Part shown: one piece after another, positions 1-11,664 of the stretch
Numbering within the stretch: position 1 is the stretch's first letter
Layout: each line of letters opens with the position of its first letter
From: Clarireedia homoeocarpa
Lineage: Eukaryota > Ascomycota > Leotiomycetes > Helotiales > Rutstroemiaceae
Direction of reading: 5' to 3'
NCBI GenBank assembly: GCA_001465935.1
Contig: LNKV01000006.1
Span: 310,001-374,000 of the forward strand
DNA length: 64,000 nucleotides
The notes under the pieces: model-generated
Database searches by the model: none
The model's input: only the letters and a program-made list of their open reading frames with translations
Told to the model about the DNA's origin: nothing
Translations under genes and position numbers: made by a program

Positions 1-80
1 ATCATTGAGCAAATTTCTCTGTCAAGCCTCGCTTGTCACCAAACGACCGGAATTGCGAAGAAACAATGGTCACAAGAAAG

Positions 81-2288
81 ATGGATGTCCTGGTGTACTC
101 AGGTATATCAATTCGATTGCAAGAAAATCACTTTCTAAGACTTTGAGTAGGAAATGGAAGTACAGTTGAGTCAGTTCGCCATTGTCTCTATACATTACGA
201 CGCTTGCTCTCCCCCACCTACGCCGTCATTCCTGTCTCTGAAACCGCTATTCTCAAGGAACCATGGACCGCTTCTTGTGCTCTTCTTGTATTTCCAGGTG
301 GCGGTGATTTGGGATACTGCCGTTCTCTCAATGGTGAGGGGAATCGACGTATCTCCCAGTATGTCCGCCGGGGTGGTGCCTATCTTGGATTTTGCGCTGG
401 TGGCTACTATGGCACTTCGAAATGTGAATTTGAAGTTGGCAACAAGAAAATGGAAGTTGTTGGCCCTCGAGAGCTACAGTTTTATCCCGGTACCTGTCGA
501 GGAGGTGCTTTCAAGGGGTTTGAATACCATAGTGAGGCTGGAGCAAGACCTGCTGAATTTACAGTAAACCAAAGCGCATTCAAGGGTGGTCTGGTTCCTC
601 AAAGCCTTAAAATATATTACAACGGCGGTGGAGTTTTCGTTGATGCTGGGAAGTTCAAAGATAAGGGTGTCGAAACTCTTGCTACATATGTGCATCCCAT
701 CGATGTGGAAGGGGGAGAAGCCCCTGCAGCTGTCGTTTACTGCAAAGTTGGTGAAGGTGCAGCAGTCTTGACTGGACCTCATCCAGAGTTAGTTAACCTT
801 GGCTCCTGAATTTTCACCAGCTCACGAATATCTTTAGGTTCACCGCCGTAAATCTTGATCCCACGACTAAGGTTCCAGGATACTCAAAACTCGTCGAAGA
901 ATTAGCAGCACATGACGGGCCAAGAACCACGTTTTTGAAAGCGTGCTTATCAAAATTGGGATTGATTGTTGGTCAGGAGACATCTGTAGCGCCCTCCCTC
1001 TCCCGCCTTCATCTGTCATCTATGTTCCCTTACTTGGTGCCAGAATTATTAGCTTCATGGTCTGGTATCATCGAGAAAAAAGATGGTGAAGAATACATCA
1101 AAGGCGAAAATGACACCTTTCATATCGAGAAGCAAGAGACTAGATGGTCCACTGCATCTCTCACCAAGTCACTTCCAGATGTCTCAGCACAAGACAAACA
1201 AGCAAGTGAAAAGCCTCAAGCGGATGATGGAATCATTGATTATAACGCGGTCATCAAACGTCTCATACCGCATGATTGTGATTGGCCTGGAACGAAGGAA
1301 ACGCCATATTTCAACCACCACGCATACTGTACTAACTTGCGACTTTATCAACAAGAAAAGCAGAGCGAGGCCGAGGAATTCGGAAAGTTTCTCTTATATG
1401 GGGAGGTAGTTACAAGCACGAATACAATGCTAGAAAAGTAAATAAGTCACTGCATTCTCAGCCCGTATGCTAATTCTCTACAGGAATCCAAAGCTTCTAT
1501 CAAGTCTTCCCAATGGGTTTACTTTTACGGCCACAACACAAATTGCTGGTCGTGGTCGTGGTTCAAATGTATGGGTATCACCAGCAGGATGTTTGCTTTG
1601 GTCTGTTTGCATGAAGCATGCTATGAAACTCAGCAACACTGCACCAGTAGTCTTCATCCAATACCTCTCCGCGATCGCAATCGTCGAGGCAATCCACTCC
1701 TACGATAAAGGCTATGAGAATTTGCCAGTAAAACTGAAATGGCCTAACGATATCTGTAAGTTCAACACATCACTTTTCAACCAGCTACTTACCATAGCAG
1801 ATGCCCTAGACCCAACGAAGCCGGGAAAAAAAGAATATGTTAAGATCGGAGGCATTCTTGTGAACTCCTCATACTCATCCGGAAATTATGATCTAGTAGT
1901 AGGAATCGGTATCAACACGAGTAATGCGGCACCAACCACATCCCTAAACGCACTCCTACCATCTCATCTCGTACCATTCACGCTAGAAAAACTTCTAGCT
2001 CGTTTCTTAACCAAATTCGAAACCATCTACAAGAGTTTCTGCAAAACAGGATTCGACCGTAAACTCGAGGAGTTGTACTACAAACATTGGTTGCATAGTG
2101 ATCAAATAGTGACTCTAGAAGCAGAAGGCGGTGCAAGAGCGATGATTAGGGGTATTACGAGAGATTGGGGATTGCTCCGTGCGGAAGAGTTGGGCTGGGA
2201 GGATAGGCCTACGGGGAAGATTTGGGAGTTGCAGAGTGATAGTAATAGTTTTGACTTCTTGAAAGGGTTGTTGAAGAGGAGGGTATAG
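81..2288 (+). CDS. BPL1: Biotin-protein ligase (holocarboxylase synthetase)
   Basis: Attaches biotin, through biotinyl-AMP, to carboxylases such as acetyl-CoA and pyruvate carboxylase. Five exons close in one frame: 81-102, 151-787, 838-1437, 1484-1755 and 1801-2288, giving 672 residues. The N terminus reads MDVLVYSGNGSTVESVRHC after splicing, the usual opening of the fungal BPL_N glutamine-amidotransferase-like domain, which continues with FPGGGDLGY and FCAGGYYG. The catalytic BPL/LplA half begins near EVVTSTNTMLEK and carries GRGRGSNVW, KWPNDIY and KIGGILVNSS, the ATP/biotin-binding signatures. Intron 4 uses the acceptor ending at 1800, which restores the expected NDIYALDP. An in-frame ATG at 66 would add five residues (MVTRK); the ATG at 81 fits the family better. 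The protein is probably cytosolic. Confidence 0.93.
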
Positions 2289-2292
2289 AGAC

Positions 2293-2312
2293 TTTTTTTT
2301 TTTTTTTTTTTT
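2293..2312. repeat. Poly-T tract (20 T)
   Basis: An uninterrupted run of 20 T starts five bases after the stop codon of the biotin ligase gene. It is a simple homopolymer in the 3' untranslated region; its length may be unreliable in sequencing. Confidence 0.9.
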
Positions 2313-2498
2313 GTGGTTGTTTTGAGTGCTTGGTATATATCTAAACGGCGTAGTCTGATAGAAGGAGGGAGTATGATAGGTTAAAACAATGAATTCTAAA
2401 TATTCCCGGTATTTACCATCCGGAGTCAAACTCGACTCACTAAATAAAGACTACAGAAGAATCGAAACCCCGCATCTCAAACCACCCATCGTCTCTTA

Positions 2499-3575
2499 CT
2501 AGTCCACAAGCCCCACAACAATACTCCTCAAATCATCAACCCTTCTCTCCTCCAACCAATCCCACACCTCCTTCCTATCCCTACATACATGCGCAGTCCC
2601 CTCCCCCTTCGTATCCAACACACTGTGACTTCCCTCCAGTGTCATATCCGCCATGCACATTATCTGCAAGCGCAGATACTCAAAACAATGCGCAGCGTGC
2701 CAGTCATTGCGCAAGCCTTTGAGACCGAATTTCGTCCCATGCGAGAGAACTAGTTGGTGGTAGGTGTCAAGTGTGTAGTAGAGCTGTGAGTGGGTATTAG
2801 TTGGATATGGGAAGGAAAAGAGAGGGAAGGGGGAGGGGGAAAGCGGAAAGGAGAAGGAAAGAGGGCGGTTTTACGCAGTGCAAAGCATGAGTCCAAGCAG
2901 TTTCGAATATGGGACCGGATCGAATAGGATCATCGGTAATAGGCGTGCCAAGCATAGGGTATTTCTCCCAATTAGGAATCCTGACTGTTCCGCTACCCAC
3001 TGGGATAGAAACTTGTGAGTATTCATTATGAATATATAGCCGGGGCTGGCATGTGCTCACAGGGCAGTAGTTTAGACCAATTTTCTCGGACCTCGAGACG
3101 GTCGACATTTGATGTCATATTGGGCATATATTTCGATGGCTCGTGTTGGAGAAGTGTGTATTGGTGAGAATCTGTATATTCATCTCACGTTAACAGATCC
3201 ATCACTTCACTATATCTCCCTCATCTTCGCAGTAAGAAAATACATACGTGGAATATACAACCCGTTGATATCCCCTCCCGTCTCCGTATCCTCGGGTCTC
3301 CATCCATTCGCACGACGCCACACTAGCAATCCGACAATAGCCCCCTGCAGCATAATAACCACACTCCACCTCATCCACTCGAGCCATTTCCCCACTCTCA
3401 CCTTCCAAACCATTTCTCGGTACCGAGCAATCCCCTTTTCTCTCACTGGCCAGTCCTCTGGCGGATGCGCGCGCGTGCTCGATGTGGGCGATTCATCGTA
3501 GTAGTGGTGGGCTTCTTGCATGTCGACGTCGTGGAGGAGGATATTGATCTCGGATTTTTCTTCGTCGTTTCGCAT
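2499..3575 (-). CDS. UstYa-family (DUF3328) oxidase-like membrane protein
   Basis: Four exons in transcript order, 3575-3248, 3171-3061, 2999-2875 and 2783-2499, give 282 residues in one frame. Residues 69-86 form one membrane segment after a 68-residue cytosolic tail. The lumenal part has the family layout: GLYIPHSHQ, NWSKLLP, then two HxxHC motifs, HALHC at 184-188 (split exactly at intron 3) and HAAHC at 217-221, followed by YLRLQIMCMADMTLE and GTAHVCRD. UstYa proteins catalyse oxidative cyclisation or modification in ribosomal-peptide and other secondary-metabolite pathways; the paired HxxHC motifs are the presumed metal-binding site. I see no precursor peptide with Kex2-spaced repeats and no other biosynthetic gene beside it, so its substrate is unknown. 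For intron 2 another acceptor 12 bases upstream also keeps the frame. Confidence 0.85.
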
Positions 3576-4470
3576 TTTTGTGCTTGGTTGAGTTACTGCT
3601 AAGGTGAGATGAAAATAAGCATGACGAGAATATGAAGTTCTACATTGAGGGCGGGGATGCCAAGAGAGTTGTTAGATTTATGAAAGGGTAGAAATGTCTT
3701 GGGTGTATATTGCAACAAAGAACAAGGGTGTCGTGAGGGTGGGCTCATATGATATGGGTCGAGATATATAAGGATCGCTTAGTACAAAGAACTTGGGAGC
3801 TGAAAAGGGTGCTCAATAAGCGAAGGTGTTCTAGACTTAGGATGCAGCTGATGAAGTGGTGGGGTGGTAGCTGGCGAATGAACTTATGTTAGGAACGACT
3901 TCTCTTACTAGGATTCTGGCCTAGAAGTTTAGATTGAGTATGGAACTTTTCACCGCAACAAGAGTGATGAAAGGGGTCACGAAGACATCTCAAGGAAGCC
4001 CCTAGCTAACATGTAGTTGCTGTCGCGAGCGAACAGAAGCGTTGGCTTATCTGGTGGTAAAGAACACTTGCCTGTGAATTCACGTTGATACATATTCTTT
4101 TCCAAATAATTGCTACATATGCTCTCCTGAAACAAACGTAATGACCTAGGTTTACATTAGACAGTCCCTCATTAGCCTTTAATTGCTACTGTCTCCATCG
4201 ATGCCTTCTAGGGTTGGGCTCACGTTCGCATGGTACAGATGTGGTGATTTGAAGAAAAACAAAAAGACCGAAAATAGATCTGATGTAGAATCTAGTGCTG
4301 AAAACCGTTCGTGATTGGATCAATAGAATGCTAATTGCCATTTCATATTTATATCAAGGCGTTCAATTCGTTTGCTATGCACAAAAATTATGGTTATCAT
4401 GAGTATCATGTGCTTCTTTGTGTTCTGTATACCCAGGAGATCATGCCTCTATTATCTTTCTACATGTCAA
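3576..4470. other. Intergenic region, no gene seen
   Basis: About 0.9 kb between the start of the UstYa-like gene and the 3' end of the GH47 gene. It holds only short open frames without recognisable protein character. It should contain the promoter of the UstYa-like gene at its left end. Confidence 0.6.
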
Positions 4471-6376
4471 TTAAATGGGAGGACCAGCAACCTTGAATGG
4501 ATGTGCTTCCGTGTTGAAGACCCATTCATTTTTTCCACCACTTCCGACTTGGTATTCAGCATCCTAGTATTCATGTTAGCAATTGTTCAACGATCTTATC
4601 TCTATCCTTCCAACCAAAGCATAGGTAAAAGGATACACGGAGGAGGAAGTAGAAAACTTACATCAGCATGTATCAAGAACGCGTATTTCAGCACCTCGGC
4701 AAACAAGAAACTGTCCTGGAAATCATTGAACCCCCCTCCATCAGGAGCATTAACATTTTGTAGCTCAGCAAAACCGCTACCAGTGCGAGCAGTTGCGTTG
4801 ATGGCGACAAATCCGTTCCAAGACCAATCGCGATACTTTTGGTCACCGGTGACGCGGTAGGCATAGTAAAAAGACTCGAGGACCTCCGGACGAAGGATAT
4901 AGTTCCCGTTGGTGATGTAAAAGCCGGCTGTTTGATAGAAGGCGAGTTGGTCGGCTGGAGGTGGGGGGTTGTTGGTGTCGCTGGCAAGAGTGCCATTTTC
5001 AACCCACTAGAAGGAAAGTTGGTTACAGAAATGGTTAAAAGCGGAGAACGTGACTCTTACATTGAAAACTTCAGGTCCAATGCCCGTAAGGGTACTGTTG
5101 TAAGTGTCTTCACAACCTGCGACGAGGGCGAGACCAAAATCGATATATTTCTGATTATTGAGAACGAGGCCGCCAAGGAGAAAATTCCCTCCGTCGAAGC
5201 AAGCCACTATTTGATGGATTAGTCAATGTGCTTAAGAAATCACTAGCAGAGTGTGATTCTTTGGGGGGTGCTTACAATGTTCAGAAACGAAAAGACGTGT
5301 TTTGTTGTCGTACGCAGCCATGAATGTCAATTCCGGACGAGTTGAAGGATGACTAGCCAAATGCGCAATCGAAGAGTCTGCAGCAGCAATCCAACGATCT
5401 TTGTAAAGGGAGAATCGCTCAGTGTCATAGACGTACATCTTGATGAGGTACTCGTAGAAACTATCATCTCCACCCACCCATCCTCCGCTCGCATCTTCAA
5501 AAAGACCGGTGTCCAGATTCACGTTTGTTCCAACAAGTCCAGGCCATGGCTCGTTGTACTTGGGCTTAGGATCCAAGAGATATGATTCTCCCTTTTGAGA
5601 AAGCTTTCCATAAGTCTCGTTTCCGGTGAGATCGGATAAGTGAGTCCACTCAAGGACCAAAGTTCCAATAGTTGCAATTCCATTGTTGGTGGAACCATCA
5701 GTTCTCGGGGGATTGTAATAAAGATTATTGCTAGGAACACCACTTGGTGTATCGAAAGCAAAAGCAAGGTTATCAGCTAATCGTACGGCTTGCTTGAGCA
5801 CCTCATCCAAAGCGGTGTCGTTGGAATTAAGCTGGGAGACCGGCCCCTTAAGGAGATCATAACCTGATACACGTTAGAGATTGTGATGTCATGTGAATCA
5901 GGGGGTCATACCAGCAAGTAGACCACCAAGATATCTGATGGTTGTCTCAAATAGTGAAATACCACTTGTGGTATTGCTGAAGTTGATCGTCGGAATGAAC
6001 TCCAAGATCTGATCTACTATTTCAGGTATTTCCATGACGATTGCCGTACTAAAGGCATCTACTGCTGATGCTCCCCATCCATTTCTGTCAGAAGTTAGCA
6101 TAGATGTAGGCAAGTCGGTGACAGTACACAATCCTACCTAGAATCTGAGTAGCTATTTGAAATTGGATGAAGCTCATCATGAGGAAAGGCATATTTGTAG
6201 TATCCATCCCAGGCATAAGTGAATGCCTCCTTCACAGCATCGGCCCGTTCGGAAGCAGATGGGCTTTGGTTGTAACCGTAAGACTGCTTTTTGTTGAGTT
6301 GCGGGCCATGAGGAACAGCGATAGTAGCCCAAGGCAAAGTGGCCAGAAGCGGTGCGAGAACAACCTTTGAAAGCAT
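4471..6376 (-). CDS. Secreted class I alpha-1,2-mannosidase, GH47
   Basis: Trims alpha-1,2-linked mannose from N-glycans; the calcium-dependent family acts in the secretory pathway or outside the cell. Six exons, 6376-6138, 6084-5912, 5863-5276, 5206-5061, 5006-4662 and 4563-4471, give 527 residues, the usual length for fungal secreted members. The N terminus is a signal peptide (LLATLPWATIAVPHG). Family motifs follow in order: NGWGASAVDAFSTA, LFETTIRYLGGLL, GGDDSFYEYLIK, HLACFDGG, LRPEVLESFYYAYR and the C-terminal WVFNTEAHPF, whose Thr binds calcium. The acids assigned to catalysis in the family (Glu of FETTIR, Asp of DSFYEYL, Glu of RPEV) are all present. In the motif usually written MES, this protein reads QDS, a conservative Glu-to-Asp change near the calcium site. 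It lacks an obvious membrane anchor beyond the signal peptide. Confidence 0.93.
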
Positions 6377-7539
6377 CTTAGGAATTGAACGTGCTAAAGT
6401 GAGATCAAAGAACTGAAGATACAGTGGGGCCCAGAACCTTTAGATACCCCTCAAATACTGCACTGGGAAAAAGAGCAGTGAAGATTAGGAGAGGGAAAAG
6501 CCCAGAAGAGTCGTATGCTACAAGAGAGTAGCACGGAAGACTTACCGACTCTTTTTAAAAAAATGCGGTCACACAACATATAACCACGAGTAACGCACAC
6601 CGTATGGTAAAATGCTCACATGGAAGTGAGGCTGCAGGAACATTCGGACCGCGGACGCAAAATAGCTTGGCTACCGATGATCTTGTCAACAGACCAGGAG
6701 CAATCATAGGTATCCGAACCTTACATTGGTTGTGTTCCCAGGAGGACATATCGATTTGCGCATGATTACAGATTGACATGTACCACGAGCCACCTCGGTC
6801 ATGTACGATAGTATCATTGGTAGGTTGGTCTTCGGATAAGCGTTCTTTCGTGCGGGGATGGGAAAAGGGTATCATGTTCCTGAGCAGCGATGATCATCTG
6901 CGCCAGCAAAATGGCCTTCCTTAAACGTATTAGGTCCAGCGCATCAACCCCGGCATTCAATATGCATGTAATTCTCAAATTCCTGGATAGAGCAACGTTG
7001 TACGACATTGTTGATAAGACCTGGACCGGGTGCCAACGTCGTGGTTGTTGGAGTGAATGAACAGCAGTGATCGAGGCCCCTTTCAATTTGTCTTGTCTTG
7101 TGCTTGTGTTTGTGAGAGGTTGAAGGTTCTCCTATTCGGAGATTTTCTAAGGGATGTACCGGCTATGTACCGGTACGGAAGTACGAAACAAGTGTAAAGC
7201 TTTCCCAATAAAGTCTCGACGAGTCAGATTACCCCGCGACTTGGCCAGCCACAGTCTAGCGTGTTCCCCAGGCCAAGCTACTGTATGATAAAATTGTAGC
7301 ACACGTGATGATATCGATTATCCTCGATTAGTTCTATCTAATTTTGGCAGGTACTTGTGTACCGACTAGCGGTGCAACCCAAGACTTGTCTCTTCCAGTC
7401 TGCTTGATTCCAACTTCCAAGGTTTCAATGCACACCTACACATGCATACACACGCATACACATGCACACACGCACACACATGCACTCACGTGCACACAAT
7501 CATTTATGTTTATCCGGGCTCTGATCCTGATCCTCAATC
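6377..7539. other. Intergenic region with CA-rich microsatellite
   Basis: About 1.2 kb with no convincing gene; open frames on the minus strand up to 106 codons lack any recognisable pattern. The left end is the promoter of the GH47 gene. An imperfect CA/CATG-rich repeat lies at 7431-7499. Confidence 0.55.
7431..7499. repeat. Imperfect (CA)n microsatellite
   Basis: Alternating CA units interrupted by TG and GC steps (ACACATGCATACACACGC type) run for about 70 bases just downstream of the Zn2Cys6 gene stop codon. Confidence 0.85.
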
Positions 7540-9278
7540 TCAATCCAAGGATTCCATATGCATCTCCCATCCATCTCCCGGGATTAATGTAGGAGATAGC
7601 ATATCGTCACATGCCGGGTGGCCGGCCACAACACCTGCCCGGATCCACTTCTCTCGGCATATCTTCGTCCGTGCTATCATTGTGCTCGCCGAACGAACAC
7701 CCAGTTGGTTGCTAATCATCTCCAATTTATTGATGACCCAATCGTACAGGTACTCTGAGACACCTATGGCAGCACCAGCAACAGCCAGGGGCCAGATCAT
7801 GAGGAAGATGCCGCTCATCCGGGGTGGTAGCTTCTCATTTCCTGTCAAATTGGCATATCTCTGAAAGTGGACTGGAATACTACGGCAAATATCTGTAGCC
7901 ATGGCGTTAATTATTGTGAGACTCTTTCGCTTTTGTGCGAGATGTCCTGGTGTAAGTTGTGGTAACCGTGCCATATGTGAGAGGAGCAGCTCATTCAACA
8001 ATATCCTCACCCATCGATGATGATTTAACATTCTTGCGTACCAGATATCTGAATAAACGTGGTATATACCGTCGAAATTAGTGTCGTCCGGCTCCTCGGC
8101 TTGCTCAGTCGTGAAAGACCATTCAGGAGGCAATTCCCGTTCCCATTCTTCATATTCGGTTTCTAGCAGCAGCACCTGCAGAATAATCTGATTCGGGTCT
8201 GTCAACTCTTCTCTTGAGACAGACGTATGGAAGTCGACGAACCGTGTCATGATCTCGATGGCAGCAGAAGCAGCTGTATCTTCTGTACTTGGGTTTCGCG
8301 AGATGAGTGTCGACAACTCGACAAGCTCCGATGAGGGTGGAAGGTTCATTTGGAAACATTTGATATACAAGGCGCAGCAGAATTGTAGTTGCAATTTTGT
8401 GATGGGCTTTTTGTCCTTCTTAGCCTTGTTTGCTATCGTTCTCAATAGACCAGCAGCCCCGTCAAGGTGAACAGCTAGTGATTGAGATGCTCCAGGCGCT
8501 GCATTAATCAACTAGATGGCCGTTAGATAAGGTACGGCTAACGGAGCCAATGAACCAAAGGCAAGGTATAGGTGACATACCTCGAACACAATTAGCATGA
8601 CGACTTTCTTGAACAACATATCCAAATCAGAATTTGTTGTATCGCTCAGTTCTTCAATAACCCTCTTTAGCGTATCCGAATGCTTTCGCCTCGCTATCAA
8701 CATTAAATTAGGATCCTTGGTTACATTAGATAAACCAGCCAATCCAACCGAGGACGCCGCATCGATGGGTCGATTTTGCATGAAGAGCCAAGGCCATAAT
8801 GGCGTTGTTACATCTACCTGCTCGTTCGCAAACTTCGATGCAACTGTCACATAATGTGTGAAGAAAAACGTGAGCCCTTCATCCACAATTGGTCGGGAAT
8901 TAGCTACTAGAAGAAGTCTTGCGTCGACTGGACTTGTGACATCACGAGCCAGACCCTCAGTTGGTGTATACGGATGGGAAGGGCGAGCTTGGTGACTCTT
9001 TTCCCGGCTTGAAGATAGCGATTTTTCCTTTCTGGGACGTGCCTTCTGCAATGTCCGATCATTTTCGTCCCGGAAAAGAAGATCTAGGTGATCACGGTAA
9101 CCAGGGCACTCTTTATCGGCTCTCGAGCATTGGGAGCACGCAGGAACTTTTTGGTCGCACTGTTCGCTCCTTTAACTTCAATGCACCTGAATGAAAGCCT
9201 CGCAGGAAATAAATATACCTTAATTCTTCTGCCCCGACAATTCGCACACGCCTTGCTAGGCTTCCCACAAAATACCAT
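7540..9278 (-). CDS. Zn2Cys6 fungal transcription factor with Fungal_trans_2-like domain
   Basis: Three exons, 9278-9219, 9159-8581 and 8511-7540, give 536 residues in frame. The first intron splits the zinc cluster; after splicing the six cysteines stand at 11, 14, 21, 28, 31 and 38 (C-x2-C-x6-C-x6-C-x2-C-x6-C), with basic residues RGRRIK between. The acceptor at 9160 was chosen because it restores this spacing exactly. The rest looks like the DUF3468/Fungal_trans_2 regulatory domain: helical text such as LINAAPGASQSLAVHLDGA, EYEEWERELPPEW, HVYSDIWYARMLNHHRWVRI and MIWPLAVAGAA. It should be a nuclear DNA-binding regulator; its targets cannot be told from sequence. The nearest intact neighbours are the GH47 gene and the GAG cluster, but nothing here ties it to either. 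Confidence 0.9.
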
Positions 9279-10126
9279 AGCTGCGTGTCTTTATGCTCGG
9301 ATTGGTGGAAAGATCTGGACAGTCAAGATTCGGGTAATACGGAGCAAACTTTTTATGTTTTTGCAACGGCAGAATGAGGGATCAATGTTCGAAATGGGTA
9401 TGCGATGCAAGTTGTCTCCCGGAAAAACTTATCACGTATTGAAGGTTTTCAGAGGAAGTTTTCGATGAACATTGAACATTCAATCATCAGTCTTGGGATA
9501 CAAGCATGCAAAGCCACTGAACGCAAGGCCTTCTAGGCGAGCAGAGCTTAAGCTAAGTCCCAACTGGGTATACAATTCGTGTGCTGACAGGCATAGCACC
9601 CTGTTTGGAGGGTTGCCGGTAGGCTGTTGGTCAGTGCGGCCACTCCCAATGGGACTACGAGTAATGAGTTTCGCGTTCAATGAGAGGGCAACTTGGTGAT
9701 ACTCATTGAGAAATTGAAAGATTTTCATGATATGGAATTATTGCTATGTCCTGCACCATTCTAAGCACTGAAGTTGAATTGGATATGTATTGTCCTTAAC
9801 GTCTCCAAACTTTCGCCCCATCTTGTACAGCCGTACACCCCTTTCTCATCGCCATAAGCTATATATTATTTCTATATCTAGTCTTTCCATCATGATCTAG
9901 CGATCTAGCATTTCAAATAGCATGTTTTTGAAGCCTCCACTACACGCATGGCAGATACTTTGCTAGATGCCAGTAGTTGAAGAGCGCAAGTCAAGGGAAT
10001 ATAACTAGAGCATCTAAACATGCGGACCAAGATGTCATCAGCGTCTAACCTTTCAATCACCCTCACAGCTTGCTTCACCCACGGCAAGCGAAATTGAGCC
10101 GCACCGCGATATTGGTGAGGAACCGA
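9279..10126. other. Intergenic region, no gene seen
   Basis: About 0.85 kb between the Zn2Cys6 gene start and the decayed RTA1-like gene. Only short open frames on both strands with no recognisable product. Confidence 0.55.
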
Positions 10127-10804
10127 AACAGGCGAGTTGGGCACCCACGCCGGCTAGTGCAATTTCTCTGGCCAAAATCGATCTTGGATTGTGCGTTGGG
10201 CGTGCTGGGGTCAACGGAGGTGAATTTTATGGTGCCGGTTAGTTGGAGAAGGAGAGCGACTGGGGTCGGGGAGTTAGTTTGTACAGTGGTTGATTTGGTT
10301 GGATAAACGGAAGATTGGAATTGGCAAAAGGGGACGAAGGGAGAACTATACCGATATTGCAGAGCACGGAAGTAGGCGTAACGAAGCCGGAAGATATCAA
10401 AGGAATCTAATGGTGCGAGCTTCTTTCAGAACGACGTAGTGGATAATGCGTCCCTAGGAGGAAGGCAGTAATTAATGATTCGAGCTCTTTGGAACGGAAG
10501 GGCGGGTTAAGATGTTGAAATTAGAGCAGTTTAAGAATACGATGTAATATGCAGCGGGCCAGCGGCTATAAAGACCGGAGCTAAGTCGATTAACACGAAT
10601 TGAGTGACGTAGAGCACTTTACTGGAGACATGTTGCGCGGAGACGGCGCGTACGATGTAACCGATTGCTTCCACTGTATTATGATGATGCTTTAGTAAAT
10701 GGAGCCTGAACAGAGGCAACCATGGAGGTAGAGAAAGAAGTAGAGGAGATTCGTACTTGCGGCAGCAAACACCAGGATTGCCCATACACCGGCTTTGTAG
10801 CGTA
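10127..10804 (-). pseudogene. Decayed RTA1-family (lipid-translocating exporter-like) gene
   Basis: Pieces of an RTA1-like seven-helix membrane protein occur in the right order on the minus strand but not in one frame. At about 10802-10757: RYKAGVWAILVFAA. After a plausible intron (10756-10674): MEAIGYIVRAVSAQHVSS and QFVLIDLAPVFIAAG, ending at a stop at 10531-10533. At about 10455-10400: GRIIHYVVLKEARTIRFL, then a stop. In another frame at about 10386-10348: FVTPTSVLCNIGI. At about 10160-10127: ALAGVGAQLACFG. In intact RTA1 proteins (Rta1, Rsb1 and relatives) these segments lie in consecutive helices. No start codon, several stops and frame changes, and no C-terminal third indicate a relic. 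A gene with unusual introns is the alternative, but the frame changes argue against it. Confidence 0.6.
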
Positions 10805-11664
10805 TCTATTGATGGAGACTAGTGAAGTTTATCGAGTATAGCAATCAGACTACAATGGCTGCTTCTATTGAAGGATCATAGCTGTGATGCGAGCCAGGAG
10901 CTTTTACTCTTTCCAAAATCATTGTTGGGGGGGGGGGGGGGGGGGGGGTGTGTGTTGAACCTGTAAGTTGCACTCTTCTTGATACTGGTTCGAACCGAAA
11001 TTCACAGTCGAGTGAAAGTATAATAGATAACTAGAGAGCTGTATTTCAACCAACTACTTGCAGGCTGGAGTGTCCTTAGATCATTTGTAGTGCAACCAAA
11101 ATCTCGATCTAGCTCCGCGTGTCGATGAAATGCTTGCCTATTTTAGATTCGTTTCCTTCACTCAATCCTATCATTTCAGGCTAGTACAGTCATTTATTTA
11201 TATTAAATAAAAGCTTGAGATAGCCAGGGCGTATGTGGAAAACCTAAGTAGGAGAATTCTATTGGTCAATGTTACGTCTTGCTGAATGTGGCTTGCATTC
11301 CGATCTGGGAAAGCAGATCGGCGACGGGCAGAACTCACGCTCACGACAAAACATTAAACTCCATGAGATTTTAACAGATCTAGACTTTTTATGCTATTTC
11401 GAATATAGCTAGGTATCAAATAAATAAAAGAAAAAACAAAAACTTTTCTCCATGTCAGAAGCAAAAGCATACAAGTATCATCGATATTTGACCAGCGAAA
11501 ACGAGATAAGCATAAAAAACATGCTGTCCAACTCCATGCCTTGACAACTGCGAGCAAATGAATCTTATAAGGATACAGAATATACATGAGTTAATAAAAG
11601 AATATACAAAATGAAGTAGCAATGAAATGAAGAGGAACATGATCTATTTTCAAACCGCAACAAG
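10805..11664. other. Intergenic region with poly-G tract
   Basis: About 0.86 kb between the RTA1 relic and the 3' end of gtb3. No gene is visible. A run of 22 G lies at 10927-10948. Confidence 0.6.
10927..10948. repeat. Poly-G tract (22 G)
   Basis: Uninterrupted run of 22 G followed by TGTGTGTTG. Such a tract is rare, can form G-quadruplex structures, and its exact length may be a sequencing or assembly artefact. Confidence 0.9.

Noticed and set aside
4372..5222. Plus-strand frames of 162 and 127 codons
   Set aside because: They are antisense to exons of the GH47 gene, which has a complete and recognisable reading frame.
2499..9278. UstYa-like gene, GH47 and Zn2Cys6 regulator as a secondary-metabolite cluster
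   Set aside because: No core biosynthetic enzyme or precursor peptide is present and spacing is wide; the three genes have unrelated family roles.
10980..11000. GGTTCGAACC sequence resembling a tRNA T-loop
   Set aside because: Flanking bases cannot be folded by eye into acceptor, D and anticodon arms.
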